Notes: a model not told the origin generated them from the letters alone. DNA of 64,000 bases from Callorhinus ursinus (GCF_003265705.1 NW_020312968.1:3656935-3720934); one strand, 5' to 3'; counted from the first letter of the stretch, positions 22,867 through 34,376 are shown. Numbers and translations are program-made.

Positions 22867-23109
22867 CTGTGAGAGAATCAGAAAGCATTGTTTTGTATGT
22901 TATTTAGAATCCAGTGAAGCTCAAGTTGAGACCGTGATCAGTCATCTTTTTGTATCCATCAGCAGGTTCAGCTCAATCCTGGAGGCTGTCTTCCTCCTGG
23001 AGGTTGACAATTAGTAGACCCAAACGCATGTCTTTGTTCTACCACAGGCAAATAGGCACTGGGATGGCCTTGTAATAGCAAATCTGGAAGGGGTAAACAT
23101 TTGGGTATC

Positions 23110-23780
23110 CGAAAACCAGGCTATGACTCTACGCACAAGAGTGATAGTACCAAGTATTAAAGATGTGGAGCAACTGAAACTCTCTTAAGCTGCTAATGGG
23201 AATGCAAAATGGTACAACTGCTCTGAAAAGTTTGGTAGTTCTTACCATGTAACTCCACAATCCCCCTCCCAGACATTTACCTGAGAAGTGAAAACATATG
23301 TTCACACAAAGACCTCCACATGAACGTTCACAGCAGCTTTATTTGTAATCCTTGAAAACTGTTAACAACTCAAATGTCCCTCAACAAGTGAATGGGTAAT
23401 CAAGTTCTGGTATATTCATACAACAAAATACTACCCAGTAATAAAAACTGTTGAACTACTAATAAATGCAATAACATGAATTAGTTTCAAAAGCATTTAA
23501 GCTAAATGAAAAAATGTCAGACACAAAAGATTATGTGCTGTAGGACTCAATTTATATGACATTCTAGAAAAGGAATATAAACAGAAATAGATCAGTGGAT
23601 GCCAGGGGCTGGGAGGGAAGAGGGGGCATGGTAGAAGTTCTGGGGGTGATAGAATTGTTTTATATCTTGAAAATAACAGTGTATGGTTATACAACAATAT
23701 TTGCCAAAACTCATTAAGTTACTCACATTAAAAAGTGAATTGTATTGTGTGTAAATTATGCCTCAGTAAAAAGACCCTGC
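23110..23780 (+). mobile_element. old L1 (L1M-type) 3' end
   Basis: Phrases such as 'tgctaatgggaatgcaaaat', 'gttcacagcagctttatttg' and 'gatcagtggatgccaggggc' are the diverged end of ORF2 and 3' UTR of an ancient L1. Plus strand, antisense to PCSK5. Confidence 0.8.
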
Positions 23781-24002
23781 CACTCATCTTAACCAGTCCA
23801 GGGAGTCACGCCTGGAAGTCCAGCCTACATTCTACTCTTCTAGCTCTTCTAATGGTTTTCTAAGCTCTGAATTCCCTATATGAAATCTCTTTCTGCTTGA
23901 AATAGCTGGAATTGTTTCCTGTGATAAAATCCTGAGGGATACAAAATATGAAAACATTAAATAAAAGAAAACAAAATCCTCATTAAGAATAAAGAGATGT
24001 CA

Positions 24003-24186
24003 GGGTGCCTGGGTGGCTCAGTCGGTTAAGCATCTGCCTTCGGCTCAGGTCATGATCCCAGGGTCCTGGAATCGAGCCCCGCATCAGGCTCCCTGCTCAG
24101 TGGGAAGCCTGCTTCTCCCTCTCCCACTCCCCCTGCTTGTGTTCCCTCTCTCCCTTTGTCTCTGTCAAATAAATAAATTAAAAAAA
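24003..24186 (+). mobile_element. CanSINE
   Basis: Head 'gggtgcctgggtggctcagt', then cggttaagcatctgccttc, 'ggctcaggtcatgatcccag', a CT-rich block, caaataaataaatt and poly-A. The target duplication aagaataaagagatgtca (23985-24002) recurs at 24187-24204 with one mismatch. Confidence 0.95.
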
Positions 24187-24311
24187 AAGAATAAGGAGAT
24201 GTCAATAGATAACGTATAAAACGAGCACATGAAGAAAGAGGCATATCATTTATATAAGCACATTATATAGAATTGACGACCCAAAGAAATATTAAGAAGA
24301 TTTCTATAGAG

Positions 24312-24621
24312 GGGTGCCTGGCTGCTCAGTCAGTAGAACATGCAACTCTTTTTGCTCTTTTAAAGATTTTATTTATTTATTTAACAGATAGAGAGAGACA
24401 ATGAGAGTGAGAACACAAGTAGGAAGAGTGGGAAAGGGAGAAGCAGGCTTTCCACTGAGCAGAGAGCCTGACGCGGGGCTCAATCCCAGGAGGAACCTGG
24501 GATCATGACCTGAGATGAAGGCAGATGCTTAATGACTGAGCCACCCAGGCGCCCCAGAACATGCAACTCTTGATCTTGGGGTTATGAGTTCAAGACCCAT
24601 GTTGGGTGTAGACCCTACTTA
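24312..24621 (+). mobile_element. older CanSINE, split by another SINE
   Basis: The head 'gggtgcctggctgctcagtc' ... 'gtagaacatgcaactctt' continues after the inner SINE as 'tgatcttggggttatgagtt' and 'caagacccatgttgggtgta'. A perfect 15-bp outer duplication, aagatttctatagag, lies at 24297-24311 and 24622-24636. Confidence 0.93.
24351..24555 (-). mobile_element. inner CanSINE, opposite orientation
   Basis: Minus-strand copy from a T-rich start to 'gagccacccaggcgcccc'. A perfect 16-bp duplication, agaacatgcaactctt, lies at 24335-24350 and 24556-24571. Confidence 0.95.
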
Positions 24622-24639
24622 AAGATTTCTATAGAGATG

Positions 24640-27600
24640 GGACATAGAGGGTTAAAAACTAAAAGATGGGGCAAGAAACTGATTTTTTTTTAAGAATACT
24701 TAAAAAAATTATGTGCATCAATTATTTCTGTTGAAAAAATAATAAATCTAGAGAAAGAATTTGAGAGCTAGAGAGGCAAACAGAGAGGCAAAAATAACCC
24801 TAGTATGGTCTTAGGAACAACCATGTCCAGTTACCGGGACATAACTGTCCTTCCGTGGAGACAAAGTTCATGGCAACCGGATGTTGATGGCTATTCAAAA
24901 CATGCAATCAACTCTCCTTGCTTTAATTTCGTGCTCACCAAGGAAATTGGTGGGTATAATCTGACATTCTATGTATATCTTCCCATTGGGAGAAAAAGTG
25001 CCCTTCCGAAACCAAAAATAACCAGTTTAATCTCCTTATAATATACTAGAATTCTGATTTTTCACATACAAAAGCGTTCTATCAATATGTCTGAGGATCC
25101 CTCTAAAATGACAGCTGGATCCTGAAACTGAAGGGTTGGTTGGCATAACTGCAATGTATTAGGTAAATGGCAGACACTCACCAGCTTTCCCTAGAGAAAC
25201 TCAATAAACAGGAAAATCACCTCTATGTGTTCCTCAGCCCTTAGAAGAAGAAAATGGGCAAGTACTTATCGGCATTGTCAAAGTGTCCCACGGTTGGAAA
25301 ATTCGAGAAAGGCTGAGGTAGAGTCGAACAGATTTCTTTATTGGAGAACATCCCAGATCTCTGGGATGTTCAAATATGTTTTGTTAATTCCCATAATGGG
25401 GTTAATGGTAGGAAGTGATTTTCAAAGCTACTATGAGTGAGAAGCCCCTTTTTCCCTTTTCAGAATATCTGTATACTATTTATAAGGGTTAGTTCTGAAC
25501 AGAGGAGTGTGGAGTTTCAATGAGAACCATATTGGATGCGGTGGCTTACCCTCATGGTAACAGGGATGGAAGTAGTGGCTCCTTTACATGAATGTCTTCC
25601 TAGTATAAAAGATCAATTAAAGAGCTTCATTAGATTAGGGATGGTGCATTTTGTGGAGATCCTATAATGCATGCACTACCACAACAGGGCTTGGTTCATA
25701 AGCTTATGGCTTAAAACTAGACTTGGCCAGGAAGAAATTGCTGGCTCATCATATAACTGACTTACATACAAAGAGTCCTTCACATAAACCCAGAGGGTGG
25801 GTATGTTGGATGAAAAGGAGAAACAGCGGTGGGGAAGGAGGAGGCTTTTCAAATCTCCCTTCCTCTCAGACAGATGTTACGAAAGGGAGTATGTTGACAG
25901 AGACATGCGTGGAGGCAGAAACCAATCTAGAACCACTTCTCAGCCCACAGAGTTCTGATTTAGGCTCGAGATCACTGAAGCCATTGTGCCATTTGAGGGC
26001 ACCGAAGCAACAACTTGTCACATAATACCTTTCCAAGAGTGCCAAACTTAAAAGCAATTCCCAAACAGTTTAGACAGAGCATTTGGCTCATTGCCTCAAG
26101 TCTAAAAACTACAAAGGAGACTTGAGGCTGCCATCACATGAGGGGCAGTCTTGTTTCCACAACCGTAGCCAACTTCTAATTACTCATGGTTCAATTATTT
26201 GACTGCTGGATTAGCGGACCCTGTGTTTCTCCCCTTCTACCCTTTCCTGTCCACCTTTGAAAATCATGCCATTGCTGCCAATCACTTTTAAATCACATTT
26301 GGAACCCAAATTAAATATAAACCGGGTTCCAAGAAGAAATATCCATAATCAGCATTCAAATAAGTGTTTCAAAGCCCGAATATAAATGGGCTTTGTCTAT
26401 CTGGCTAAGCGGCTGCCCACCCCGGTCTCTTCCCTTTATGCAGAGCTGAATGCTCATTAATTTCATGTGGACATAAAAGTTGAGGAGACGAATTAAAAAT
26501 GCAGCCAAACACGATCATTGCATTTTGCTAAAGGAGTTGATGGGGAAAGAAATAGACACTGATTACTGCTGTTGTTTCGACTAGCCGGCCATTCACGTTT
26601 CTAATCTCACCCTGTTCTTTATTTTCTTCTGATTAAGCACTTAAACTATTCCCGATTTTTTGGCATCGTAACAGTGATGAACCCGGCCTCATCTGTATAT
26701 CACAGAAGGTAACACTGGTAGTAGATTCGATTTGTGTTGCAAACAACACCCTTGCTCAAGACAAGCAAGTGTCAAAGCACTGGACACCAGCTAAAGAGAT
26801 TCTCATTGTGTGGTCTCCATTTATCAACTAAAAAGTCCAATGCCCAGTCTGAACGTCTGCGCTGGGCCAACAGTGAAGAAATCCAACACATGCCAACGTT
26901 ATTAGCATGGATAAAATGTCAATGAAGCAGGGCCAGTGTGCAGAAGGCTGGAGTAATTAACTCCATGGCCGATCCACATCCCCTGTTGCAGCGAAACCCT
27001 GTCAAAGTTGACTTCGTAATCATGTGCTCGATGAAATGATATATGCCTGTGGTAGCAAAAATTATGCATCCAGTTATTAAAATGGTGCCCCACAGCCCTA
27101 TCCCTGTGAGCGGTTTTCAAATAAATTACTTTGGATGAAGCCTGGTAGAAAAGACGGCCATTAAGTGTAGTACATCCTTCTGAGGAATTAACTCAGGAAA
27201 TAACTCATATAATTAGTGTAAGCTTTCTTCCCCCTTTCACTTAAAGAGTCTAGCCAATGTGTCAAGGCTACAACATTCTTCAGTGGTGTTATGGCAACTA
27301 AATAACAAGACATTTTATAAGTACTGACAGCTATGTGTTATCATATAATTATTTCTAAAGTTATAAAGGGATCTTAATTTCAGAATCATCTACTACTCCC
27401 CAAACAGTATTTATGTTCATTACAGAATTAGACTTTAGACAGGTATTTTTAGAAGTTGCCTTTTTCTTTCTTTCTCTGTCTCTTAAAATACTTAATTATT
27501 ATTTTCTTTTTAGGGCTTTATCGTAATTTAACGTAGAACTTACCGAATGCTTGAAGCGCTCATTTGGCTTAATTGTCATTCAGTTTTTTATTTTCTTTAG

Positions 27601-28030
27601 CTGTTTCGCTTTTGCAAGTTTTAAATGATGTGCTTCTGAAATAGGGTATTTAAAATGCACTATTAAGTTTTCCTGTCTCTCCTCATCGAAGTTACTTTTT
27701 TAAGAAAGATTGAGAGAGAGGTACTCGTTCGAGAGCTTTGGAATACCTAAAAAGATGAGTTTTTAAGAAAAAAGAAACTTTCAACCTGCATGCTATTACT
27801 TACTGACGAGGCCCCAAAGGCATTCCTTCTTGTGGATCTATGATGTACGCACATAATCTTGCAGATTTATTCCATTTAAGAGTGGATGGCTTTTATCTAA
27901 GTATCTGTTTTCGATTACAGACGCTTTTGTAAATTACTCGCCCAGTACCCAGCAGTGTTCTGCCCACAAGTCTTTTGAGGACACGAACATAACAAGAATG
28001 TTGTATGAAAAGCTGGGTGATCTTTTAAAT
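24640..28030. other. repeat-poor intronic stretch
   Basis: No exon, SINE or clear old repeat is recognised over about 3.4 kb. Roughly 26100-27200 is AT-rich with several TAAT-type cores (cattaatttc, gtaattaac, gttattaaa) and gattaagcacttaaac, an NKX2-like site pattern. That is suggestive only; no conservation test could be done here. Confidence 0.5.
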
Positions 28031-28034
28031 TGGT

Positions 28035-28203
28035 GAGATTGAAAATGTGGTCTGTGGACAGGCAGCTTCCGCATCACCTGGGAGCTTCTTAGAAATGCAA
28101 ATTCATGGACCTCACCCAGACCTACAGGATCAGGCTCTGGGAGAGGGGCCCAGCCCTCTGTGTCTGATGGAGTCATCCACCAGGTGCTTTAAGAAGCACT
28201 GTG
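28035..28203 (+). mobile_element. MER5A-like hAT element
   Basis: The phrases gtggtctgtggacaggcagc, 'gcatcacctgggagcttctt' and 'agaaatgcaaattcatggac' follow the MER5A consensus order. Confidence 0.8.
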
Positions 28204-28211
28204 TAAATAAG

Positions 28212-28400
28212 GGTTAGCACTTATTAAGTGCTTACTGTGTGTTCCAGAAGCGGTGCTAAGGACTTGCTGTATGTGATCCTACTCAATGCTTGTGACAACC
28301 AGGTGAGGAGGACACTAACCACGGCATCTGTTTTCTAGATGAGAGACTTGCTTTTCAAAGTCGAACGTAAAAATTGGTGAAATCCAGACAAGCCCAGCTC
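28212..28400 (+). mobile_element. MIR fragment
   Basis: The sequence 'gcacttattaagtgcttact', gtgtgttccagaagcggtgc, 'tactcaatgcttgtgacaac' and gatgagagac matches MIR. It directly follows the MER5A copy. Confidence 0.75.
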
Positions 28401-30030
28401 TAACGCCAAAGGCTCTACCTTCTTTTGGGGCAAGGAAGAGGGTTCTCATGGTGAGGCCTTATTGGAATGTAGAATTTCCACTGCAGAAGTCTAATTTTTA
28501 CTGCAAGCCACAAATGCACTTAGTTGGCATGATACTTCACAAATGTCAATGGTCTGTCATTGAACATTTGGGCAGCAACAGAAATGACTCAAACATAAAC
28601 ATCACATTTAAACATATTTAATTATAGAAGCCTATAGGCTTTGCAGACTCGAAAGTGTACCTTCTTTCTACTTAAGACCATAATTGGAAGCAGAGTTATT
28701 CGTATGTAATCAAATTTAGAAAGAAAAGGAAAAACGTTTCAGCTTTCAGTCAGAGGCCAAAATTTGGAACAGAGGGCCACTACAGCTACACTAAATCTCA
28801 AGCTCACTGACTTGTGGGGAAGGGGAGATTCAGGGGGAGAAAGACCGCTTTTCATAATTCTAACAAATGCAGCTGAAGGAAGAATCTGATGAAGCCAGCT
28901 TTTGTTGGAAAACTTTTACACAGGCAGAATTTGACTACGTGGTGGTATAAAAAAAAAAAAAAAGGCTAAATCTAAAGTTGTGCCTGTCTAAAAACATGTT
29001 AAAGGAACCCAAGCCCTCCTAGATGCCCCCTGGCCAATGCAAGACCTCCAGATTCTCCCCAGAAGTAAAGCATTTGTGCTGATTATTCAGTGTGGCTTTT
29101 TGTGAGGCAGGGTGCACAGGCCAAGGGGAGGACCAGGAGGGCAGGAAAAAACAAAGGGATTGGAAGAAACGAACCATGTGCCCATTCCAGGCCTACTCTG
29201 TGAACTCAGTGCTCCCACCCACTACACCATCAACCTGGCTTGCCAGGGGTGCTCGCACGCTGGGCTAATGGGGCACGCTCATGTTGGACTAGTTCTGAAT
29301 GCTACGAGTGCCTTCCAGGGCCCAGCACCTGCAGATGCTTCCTCCAACAGCTGTTCTCCACGGGAGTTCTGGGAGTTCTAGCAGGTGCCCGTCAGCTGGG
29401 ACGGGGAGGTACTGAGGGGTTCCAGACGGCCCACACGGGTCAAGTGCTCAGCGACCTTGTGGAAAATCGATTCCCAAGGAATTGCTGTGTTGTGGGGATC
29501 AACAGCACTGAAACACGCGGGGACGGCTCTCGGCCACCTCAGCTCTACCTCTTCATCTCAAATGACCCCTCACATAAGGAAACTTCCTGTTGTGACCGTT
29601 GAGAGGTCTCTTTCAACTACATGCTATTCTTTGCTTTACCACTTTTCTAAGTGGTCCTCCTTAGAAATCTTGACTTCTTTGGAAGAAAGATAAGTGTCCA
29701 ACCGGGGAACCATTTATTGCTTTCACTAATAATCTCCGACACACAATTTCCTTCCAGAACCTGACCTATCCACCTTTCCTTGAGGAAGTATTATTGCCTT
29801 GCAGGCCAACGTGAAGGACACCAGGAGGGGAGTAGGCCTTCCCTTCAGCCTGTCCCCACCCCTCTCCTATGCTGCTCATCCTCAGCTCCTAATCCAGGCA
29901 AGGGGCCTTGAAACAGGGCCAAGGTGAGGGGACACAAAGACTCCTGGCCCCTAGGTCAGAGACTAAAAGGTTCTGAGTAGAGATTTCCTCTCATAAAAGG
30001 AAAGCTTCAGAACATGCTAGAAGGAAAAAA
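28401..30030. other. unique intronic sequence
   Basis: No recognised gene or repeat, apart from an A run near 28949-28962. Overlapping frames at 29112-29693 match nothing I know and are treated as chance. Confidence 0.5.
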
Positions 30031-30419
30031 AAAATGCCAAAAGAAACGGTCCTTAACGGCTTCGGTTGAAGGGTTGCTCCTAGCATCAAGCACAGCAAGG
30101 TCAGGGCAGTCTGGCCCCGGACGCCACACGTGCTTTTGGGACTGGGTGCCACTGTTTTAGGCTTCAGGGGTCAGCTGTTTAGAGTGATGTGTTTGGGGAA
30201 CGGCGGACAAATGAATTCATAACATCCTTTACACCTCCAGGGTGTCTCCAGCCCTTCTGCCCCTCCGGTTCGCCCACCGCCTTTGGGTGGCTACTTCCTT
30301 TCAGCACTGAGATGAAACACATACAAAAGAGCAGCCCTTGGAGAAAACGTTCCAGAGAAGTCACACGCCGGGTCGCAACTTTATTCCCAGGGGGGTCTTG
30401 ATGGCAGAGACTGAGGTCA

Positions 30420-31150
30420 ACTTCACCACCGCTGGTCACTGCGCATCTGAAATATGTGCTTCTTTTCTCTGGCATAGGTCAGGCCGCAGTGCTGGGTTGG
30501 GCACTCGGCAAAGAGCCGAGCAGGTGTCGGCTCCTGCGCGTGTGTGCCGAACTGAAGCCCGCGCTGCGACAGTCCACCAAATCCGGCGACGGGGCCACCA
30601 CCCCTCTGCTTCCCAGCCTCCTGCCTGAAGTCACTCCGGGGGCAGGCCAACTAGAAACGCTGCAGTAGGCAGGAAAAGCCCAGAAAGCCTGAGGACTCCG
30701 AGTTTTCCAAGCCCCCAGCGACCGTGAAGGGACGGTTTTTCTAGAACAGAGGACGACCAAGGGGCCTCAGCCGCACATGCGTGAGGCAAACCTTTGAGCC
30801 GCCGTGTTTCACCCGGATACTCCTTCAAGTTTAACGCAGATGAATGAAGGCAAAGGAAAAGAAAGAACAACGGAGGAAAAGGTCTTCCCTCACTTCAGTA
30901 GCAACAGCTGGGGTGACCTCCTAGTCGCAGAATTGTCCGTCAGAAGGCGTCGTCCGCCGGAAAGAAGCACTGACCCCTGCTTGTGGCGGGGGCACGGCAT
31001 GGGTGGCACGTCCAGGAATCGGAGGCCAAAGCAGCCTGCCCTTCTCTGCGCCTGCATCCACTTATCCTGGCAGAGCTGCGCTGCACAAGGCACGAAGCCC
31101 ACGTTTTCCCACGCCTCAGTGGAGGACGTTAGGCTTTAAAGAACACGAGT
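30420..31150. promoter_or_regulatory. intronic CpG island (candidate)
   Basis: By hand I count about 45 CpG dinucleotides in roughly 720 bp with GC in the mid-50s percent. That gives an observed/expected ratio near 0.8, far above the CpG-poor surroundings. CpGs remain moderately frequent back to about 30030. No PCSK5 exon or known coding sequence lies inside. It could mark an alternative or antisense promoter, an enhancer, or an exon of an unknown transcript; none of these is shown. Confidence 0.6.
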
Positions 31151-31840
31151 CGGCCAAGCACAGAGGTCAAATGTAATGAAAGATTTCGGGTTCTGGACTC
31201 CCAGTTACTGTCATCCAGAATTTGCTAGTGCTCTCTCTCTCTCTCCCAGTGCTAGAGCAGATGAAGTTGGGGATTCTGCAGAGCAACTGGCACTGGCTCA
31301 GTCTTGCTTTTGGTTCTGCAGGATTGCATCAGCCCCTGGCCTCTCAACCCCGCTGGTCTGTTGTCAGTCCTAACAAAGCCCACCACCGCCCCGGCCACCT
31401 GGCTATGTGGGCAGGTGGTTATGTCTGCATAAAAGCCTCGCTCTCATTTGGACTCTATATGCCATTCATAATAAGACTTTTGCTCCCATTATGTGTTCGT
31501 CTTGGAGGAAAAAAAGATCAAACTGAAGAAGCAATTAGGCTTCTGGCTGTGGTTCATATGTTAGAACCATAGAGGGGATGAAGTGTTTAAGACAACCTGA
31601 CATCTTCCCATTCTGGTCCCACTTTTTGACAAGCACCTGCTGCCCATGCTCCCAACCATTCAAAAACCTATGGAGCAAAAGAAAACTGGTGCTAGGACAT
31701 TCTGGCCTTTCAGCAGGATCGTGGCAATACAGCTACCTCCTGGCTCAGTGTTTGGAGGAAGCAGGGAAAAGGCAAGAGGCTAAGAAGAGAAACTGAGTAC
31801 CCTCTTGAGCAATAAAGACTAAAGGGCCAACCTTTAGAAT

Positions 31841-32055
31841 ACGGGTCAGCAAATTATAGTCTTCAAGCCAAATCCAGCCTGCTGCCTGTTTCTGCAAATA
31901 AAGTTTTATTGGAAAACAGCCATGCCCATTCATTCACACTGCCTAGGGGCTTTTGGGCTCTGAGGCAGAGCTGAACTGTTGCCACAGAAACATGGCCTGC
32001 AAAGCTCAAAACATTTACTAACTGGCTCTTTGCAGAAAAAATTTGCCCACACCTG
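31841..32055. mobile_element. hAT-Charlie type short element
   Basis: The left end 'gggtcagcaaattatagtct' and the right end 'aaaatttgcccacacctg' are inverted counterparts. The middle has 'aaataaagttttattggaaa' and 'catgcccattcattcacact'. This is a common non-autonomous hAT MER; the family name is not certain. Confidence 0.75.
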
Positions 32056-32320
32056 TTTTAAAACAAATAGAACTTCCTTTAAGGTTGGACAAGGCCTGGG
32101 CAAGAGGATTCAGTTAATCTGTAACAAATTCCAGCAGACATTTTTGGGCAGGGGAGAGAATCTCAAAGGCCTAAGGAGTTAGTGCTCTGCATTTCCTTGT
32201 TAGGATAAACAACAGGTGGCCTTCAATTTTTCTGTGGCCTCCTTGCGATATTACCCAAGTATTAAATGTTACACTGTCCCATTCCTACAGATTCTAGGCA
32301 GTTTTACATTCCCTCATTTA

Positions 32321-32506
32321 TTTAAAGATTTTATTTATTTATTTTAGAGAGGGGGGAGGGGCAGGGGGAGAGGGAAGGAAAATCTCCAGCAGACTCCCTG
32401 CTGAGTGCGGAACCCGATGTGTGACTTGATCTCAGGACCCCGAGATCATGACCTGAGCCGAAATCAAGAGTCGGCCGCTCAACCGACTGAGCCACCCCGG
32501 CGCCCC
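32321..32506 (-). mobile_element. CanSINE
   Basis: Minus-strand copy: aaagattttatttatttatt, a GA-rich block, 'gacctgagccgaaatcaaga', 'gagccaccccggcgccccgg'. Flanks ccctcattta and ccctcgttta are a target duplication with one mismatch. It ends only about 155 bp past the donor of exon 32661-32849. Confidence 0.92.
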
Positions 32507-32660
32507 GGCACTCCCTCGTTTATGTATGGGCAGTAAGAGCTCTGACTGTCCCATCCTGACATCTACGTGCCCCCTTAGTTCTTAGTGAGTCAGGAGCAGG
32601 TGACGCTTTCTACCTTCCACAGCAGCTGAGTGTTGATGTTGCCAGAGGCCATCACAGTAC

Positions 32661-32849
32661 CTGTTGGCCAAAAGCTGGGACCTGGTTCCTGAGGGCGAGG
32701 TCAGGTAGATGGCCAGGTCTCCCCTCCTGGGATGGGTGATGGTTATGCGCACAACTACGTGCTCCAGGTAGTTGACATGGTGGTTGGGGTTATCGGAACA
32801 GCCCGAAGCTTTGTAGATGGAGCGCACCGCACTGTTGGGGCGAATGGTC
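32661..32849 (-). CDS. PCSK5: PCSK5 exon: P domain core with RGD
   Basis: This 189-base exon encodes TIRPNSAVRSIYKASGCSDN, then PNHHVNYLEHVVVRITITHP, then RRGDLAIYLTSPSGTRSQLL-AN, and ends two bases into an Arg codon. It is the core of the P domain. The RRGD tripeptide-containing motif is conserved in furin-family convertases and is linked to correct folding and zymogen processing; that role is family knowledge, not shown here. The acceptor (ctctctctgttgcag) has a good pyrimidine tract. The donor AG|GTACTG lacks the usual A/G at +4 and G at +5, yet it is the only position that joins in phase to the next exon's CTC TTT GAT CAT. Frame and length are intact. Confidence 0.96.
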
Positions 32850-33084
32850 CTGCAACAGAGAGAGAAAGAGTGTGAGCAGAGCGCACGCCGGAGCCGGGCT
32901 GGGTAAACCTGCGGGCCCGGAATGATGACGCGATGTACTACAAACCCCTGGTGGCTGGATACTGAACGACAGAGTGCCATCACCCAAGGTCACTTCAGGG
33001 ATTAACCCTGGTTATTAGAGAGTGGGAAAGATGCAAGTGAGAGAAAATGGGGGAATTAAGGTTCTTTTATCTTCCTGCAGGGAG

Positions 33085-33228
33085 GGCTCTCGAACTTGAG
33101 GGTATCACCTTGTTAAAACGCAGAGTGCTGAGCCCCTGCCCACAATGTCTGTTTGAGGCTGAGGTGGGCTCCAAGAATGTGCATTTTTCACAAGTTCCCA
33201 GGTGACAGTGATGTTGCTCATCTATGGA
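33085..33228 (+). mobile_element. MER5-like hAT fragment
   Basis: The phrases 'ttgttaaaacgcagagtgct', gagcccctgccc, 'caagttcccaggtgacagtg' and atgttgctc follow MER5A order with strong divergence. Confidence 0.65.
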
Positions 33229-33254
33229 ATATCCTTTTCAGACTACTGGTAGAG

Positions 33255-33350
33255 GGTACGGTGGTATGGGGGAGGCTTGGGGATTGCCATGACCTTGGTT
33301 CAAATCCCTGGTCTACCACTTCCTTGCTCTGTAACCCACGGGGCACAGGC
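33255..33350 (+). mobile_element. MIR fragment
   Basis: The sequence 'ttggttcaaatccctggtct', accacttccttgctctgtaac matches the MIR core. Confidence 0.7.
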
Positions 33351-34036
33351 CTCCTCTGGCCTGAACATTCCTGGCTTCTTCCCTAGCTTCCACCGTCCCC
33401 CATGAACACTGGGCTCCCGTCACACTGACGTCAGTTCACCTTGGGGGTGATTCGTTTCCCACCTCAGAGACTCTGCCTGAAATTTTTTTTTTTTTTGCTT
33501 TGCTGTTGTTCCTATGGCTGACTCTCCTTCTTCCTTCGTGGTCAAAACTTGAATTTCACTCTCTGAGACTGTCATTGAACCATAGGAAAGATATGCCCCC
33601 TACTTCTTATTTTCTATCTGTTTTACTTCCAACCTATTGTTACCTTTATATACCATGCTAAAAATAATTCGTAATTACACGTTATAGGGTTCGGTTTCCA
33701 GACTATCAAGTTTAGTTTTTTGGAGTACTCTAACTTAGGGAGAACACTTGCACCATGAAATAGAAATACTGGCTGAGGTGAAATCTTAAGAACGCCCGTC
33801 TGTAGGGGTCCTCCAAATCCCCTGTTAAGAGATGCTTTTAAGGATCCTTGGGTCCTATTATGTGGATTTAACAGCTTAGCATCCTAGACATTCTATGAGA
33901 ATTTTACAATTATGTTAGAAGAAAAAAAAAAAAGACACAAGCTTTTGGCTTCCACGGACAACAAAGGGCCGTCTGGAGCACTTGTGCTGATCTCTTTCAG
34001 GAAATTGCTACGCCGTCTGCTTGCCGCGAGCATTAC

Positions 34037-34154
34037 TTGATTTGTCGGTCTGTGCTCTCCACGCACACGTGCTGCTGAGGAACAGTGGTCCACTTCTCTG
34101 CTTCCGTCACCATGGCTTCCGCATCCATCAGTCCAAATCCATACAGGTGGCTCA
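34037..34154 (-). CDS. PCSK5: PCSK5 exon: start of P domain
   Basis: This 118-base exon starts with two bases completing Val and reads SHLYGFGLMDAEAMVTEAEK followed by WTTVPQQHVCVESTDRQI. The SHLYGFG-LMDAEAMV stretch is the conserved entry to the P (Homo B) domain, a beta-rich module that stabilises the catalytic domain in furin-family convertases. The acceptor is cctcccatag. The donor is AA|GTAATG, which has the invariant GT but T instead of G at +5, so it is weaker than most. One cysteine (HVCVES) is present. The exon joins in phase to TIRPNSAVRS in the next exon 1.2 kb away. The MVTEAEK and VPQQHVC readings may be species substitutions relative to human; this is from memory. Confidence 0.96.
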
Positions 34155-34376
34155 CTATGGGAGGCAAGAGGCTGGTCAGCTTCATGGAAGTTAGGATCAA
34201 CCTAGGCTGTCTATGTTGAGTTCTGGCCGAGAGCCCAGACACATTCCTATGGGATCCTAGCGTTCTTTCTAGGCATGATTAAAAAACAAAAGACAAATAA
34301 AACAACACATGTGAACAAACTTAACAAGATCATAAAACAGATGTCTGTTATTCAGTGATGATGTATTAGGACTAGT

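Larger units (their letters stand above)
22867..32660 (-). other. PCSK5 intron (9.8 kb)
   Basis: It holds an old L1 3' end (23110-23780), three CanSINE units at 24.0-24.6 kb, MER5A and MIR at 28.0-28.4 kb, a CpG-dense stretch (about 30.4-31.15 kb), a hAT element (31841-32055) and a CanSINE (32321-32506). The remainder is unique and is described separately. Confidence 0.85.
32850..34036 (-). other. PCSK5 intron (1.2 kb)
   Basis: Short intron between two P-domain exons. It holds MER5-like (33085-33228) and MIR-like (33255-33350) pieces, a T run near 33483-33496 and an A run near 33921-33932. No exon is seen. Confidence 0.85.

Noticed and set aside
29112..29693. Overlapping plus-strand frames of 89-120 codons
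   Set aside because: Composition is Ser/Pro/Gly-rich by GC content and frames overlap each other; no domain and no start context stand out.
30338..31139. Frames of 70-111 codons within the CpG-dense stretch, both strands
   Set aside because: CpG-rich DNA has few stops, so long frames on both strands are expected. No recognisable domain, so they are not called genes.
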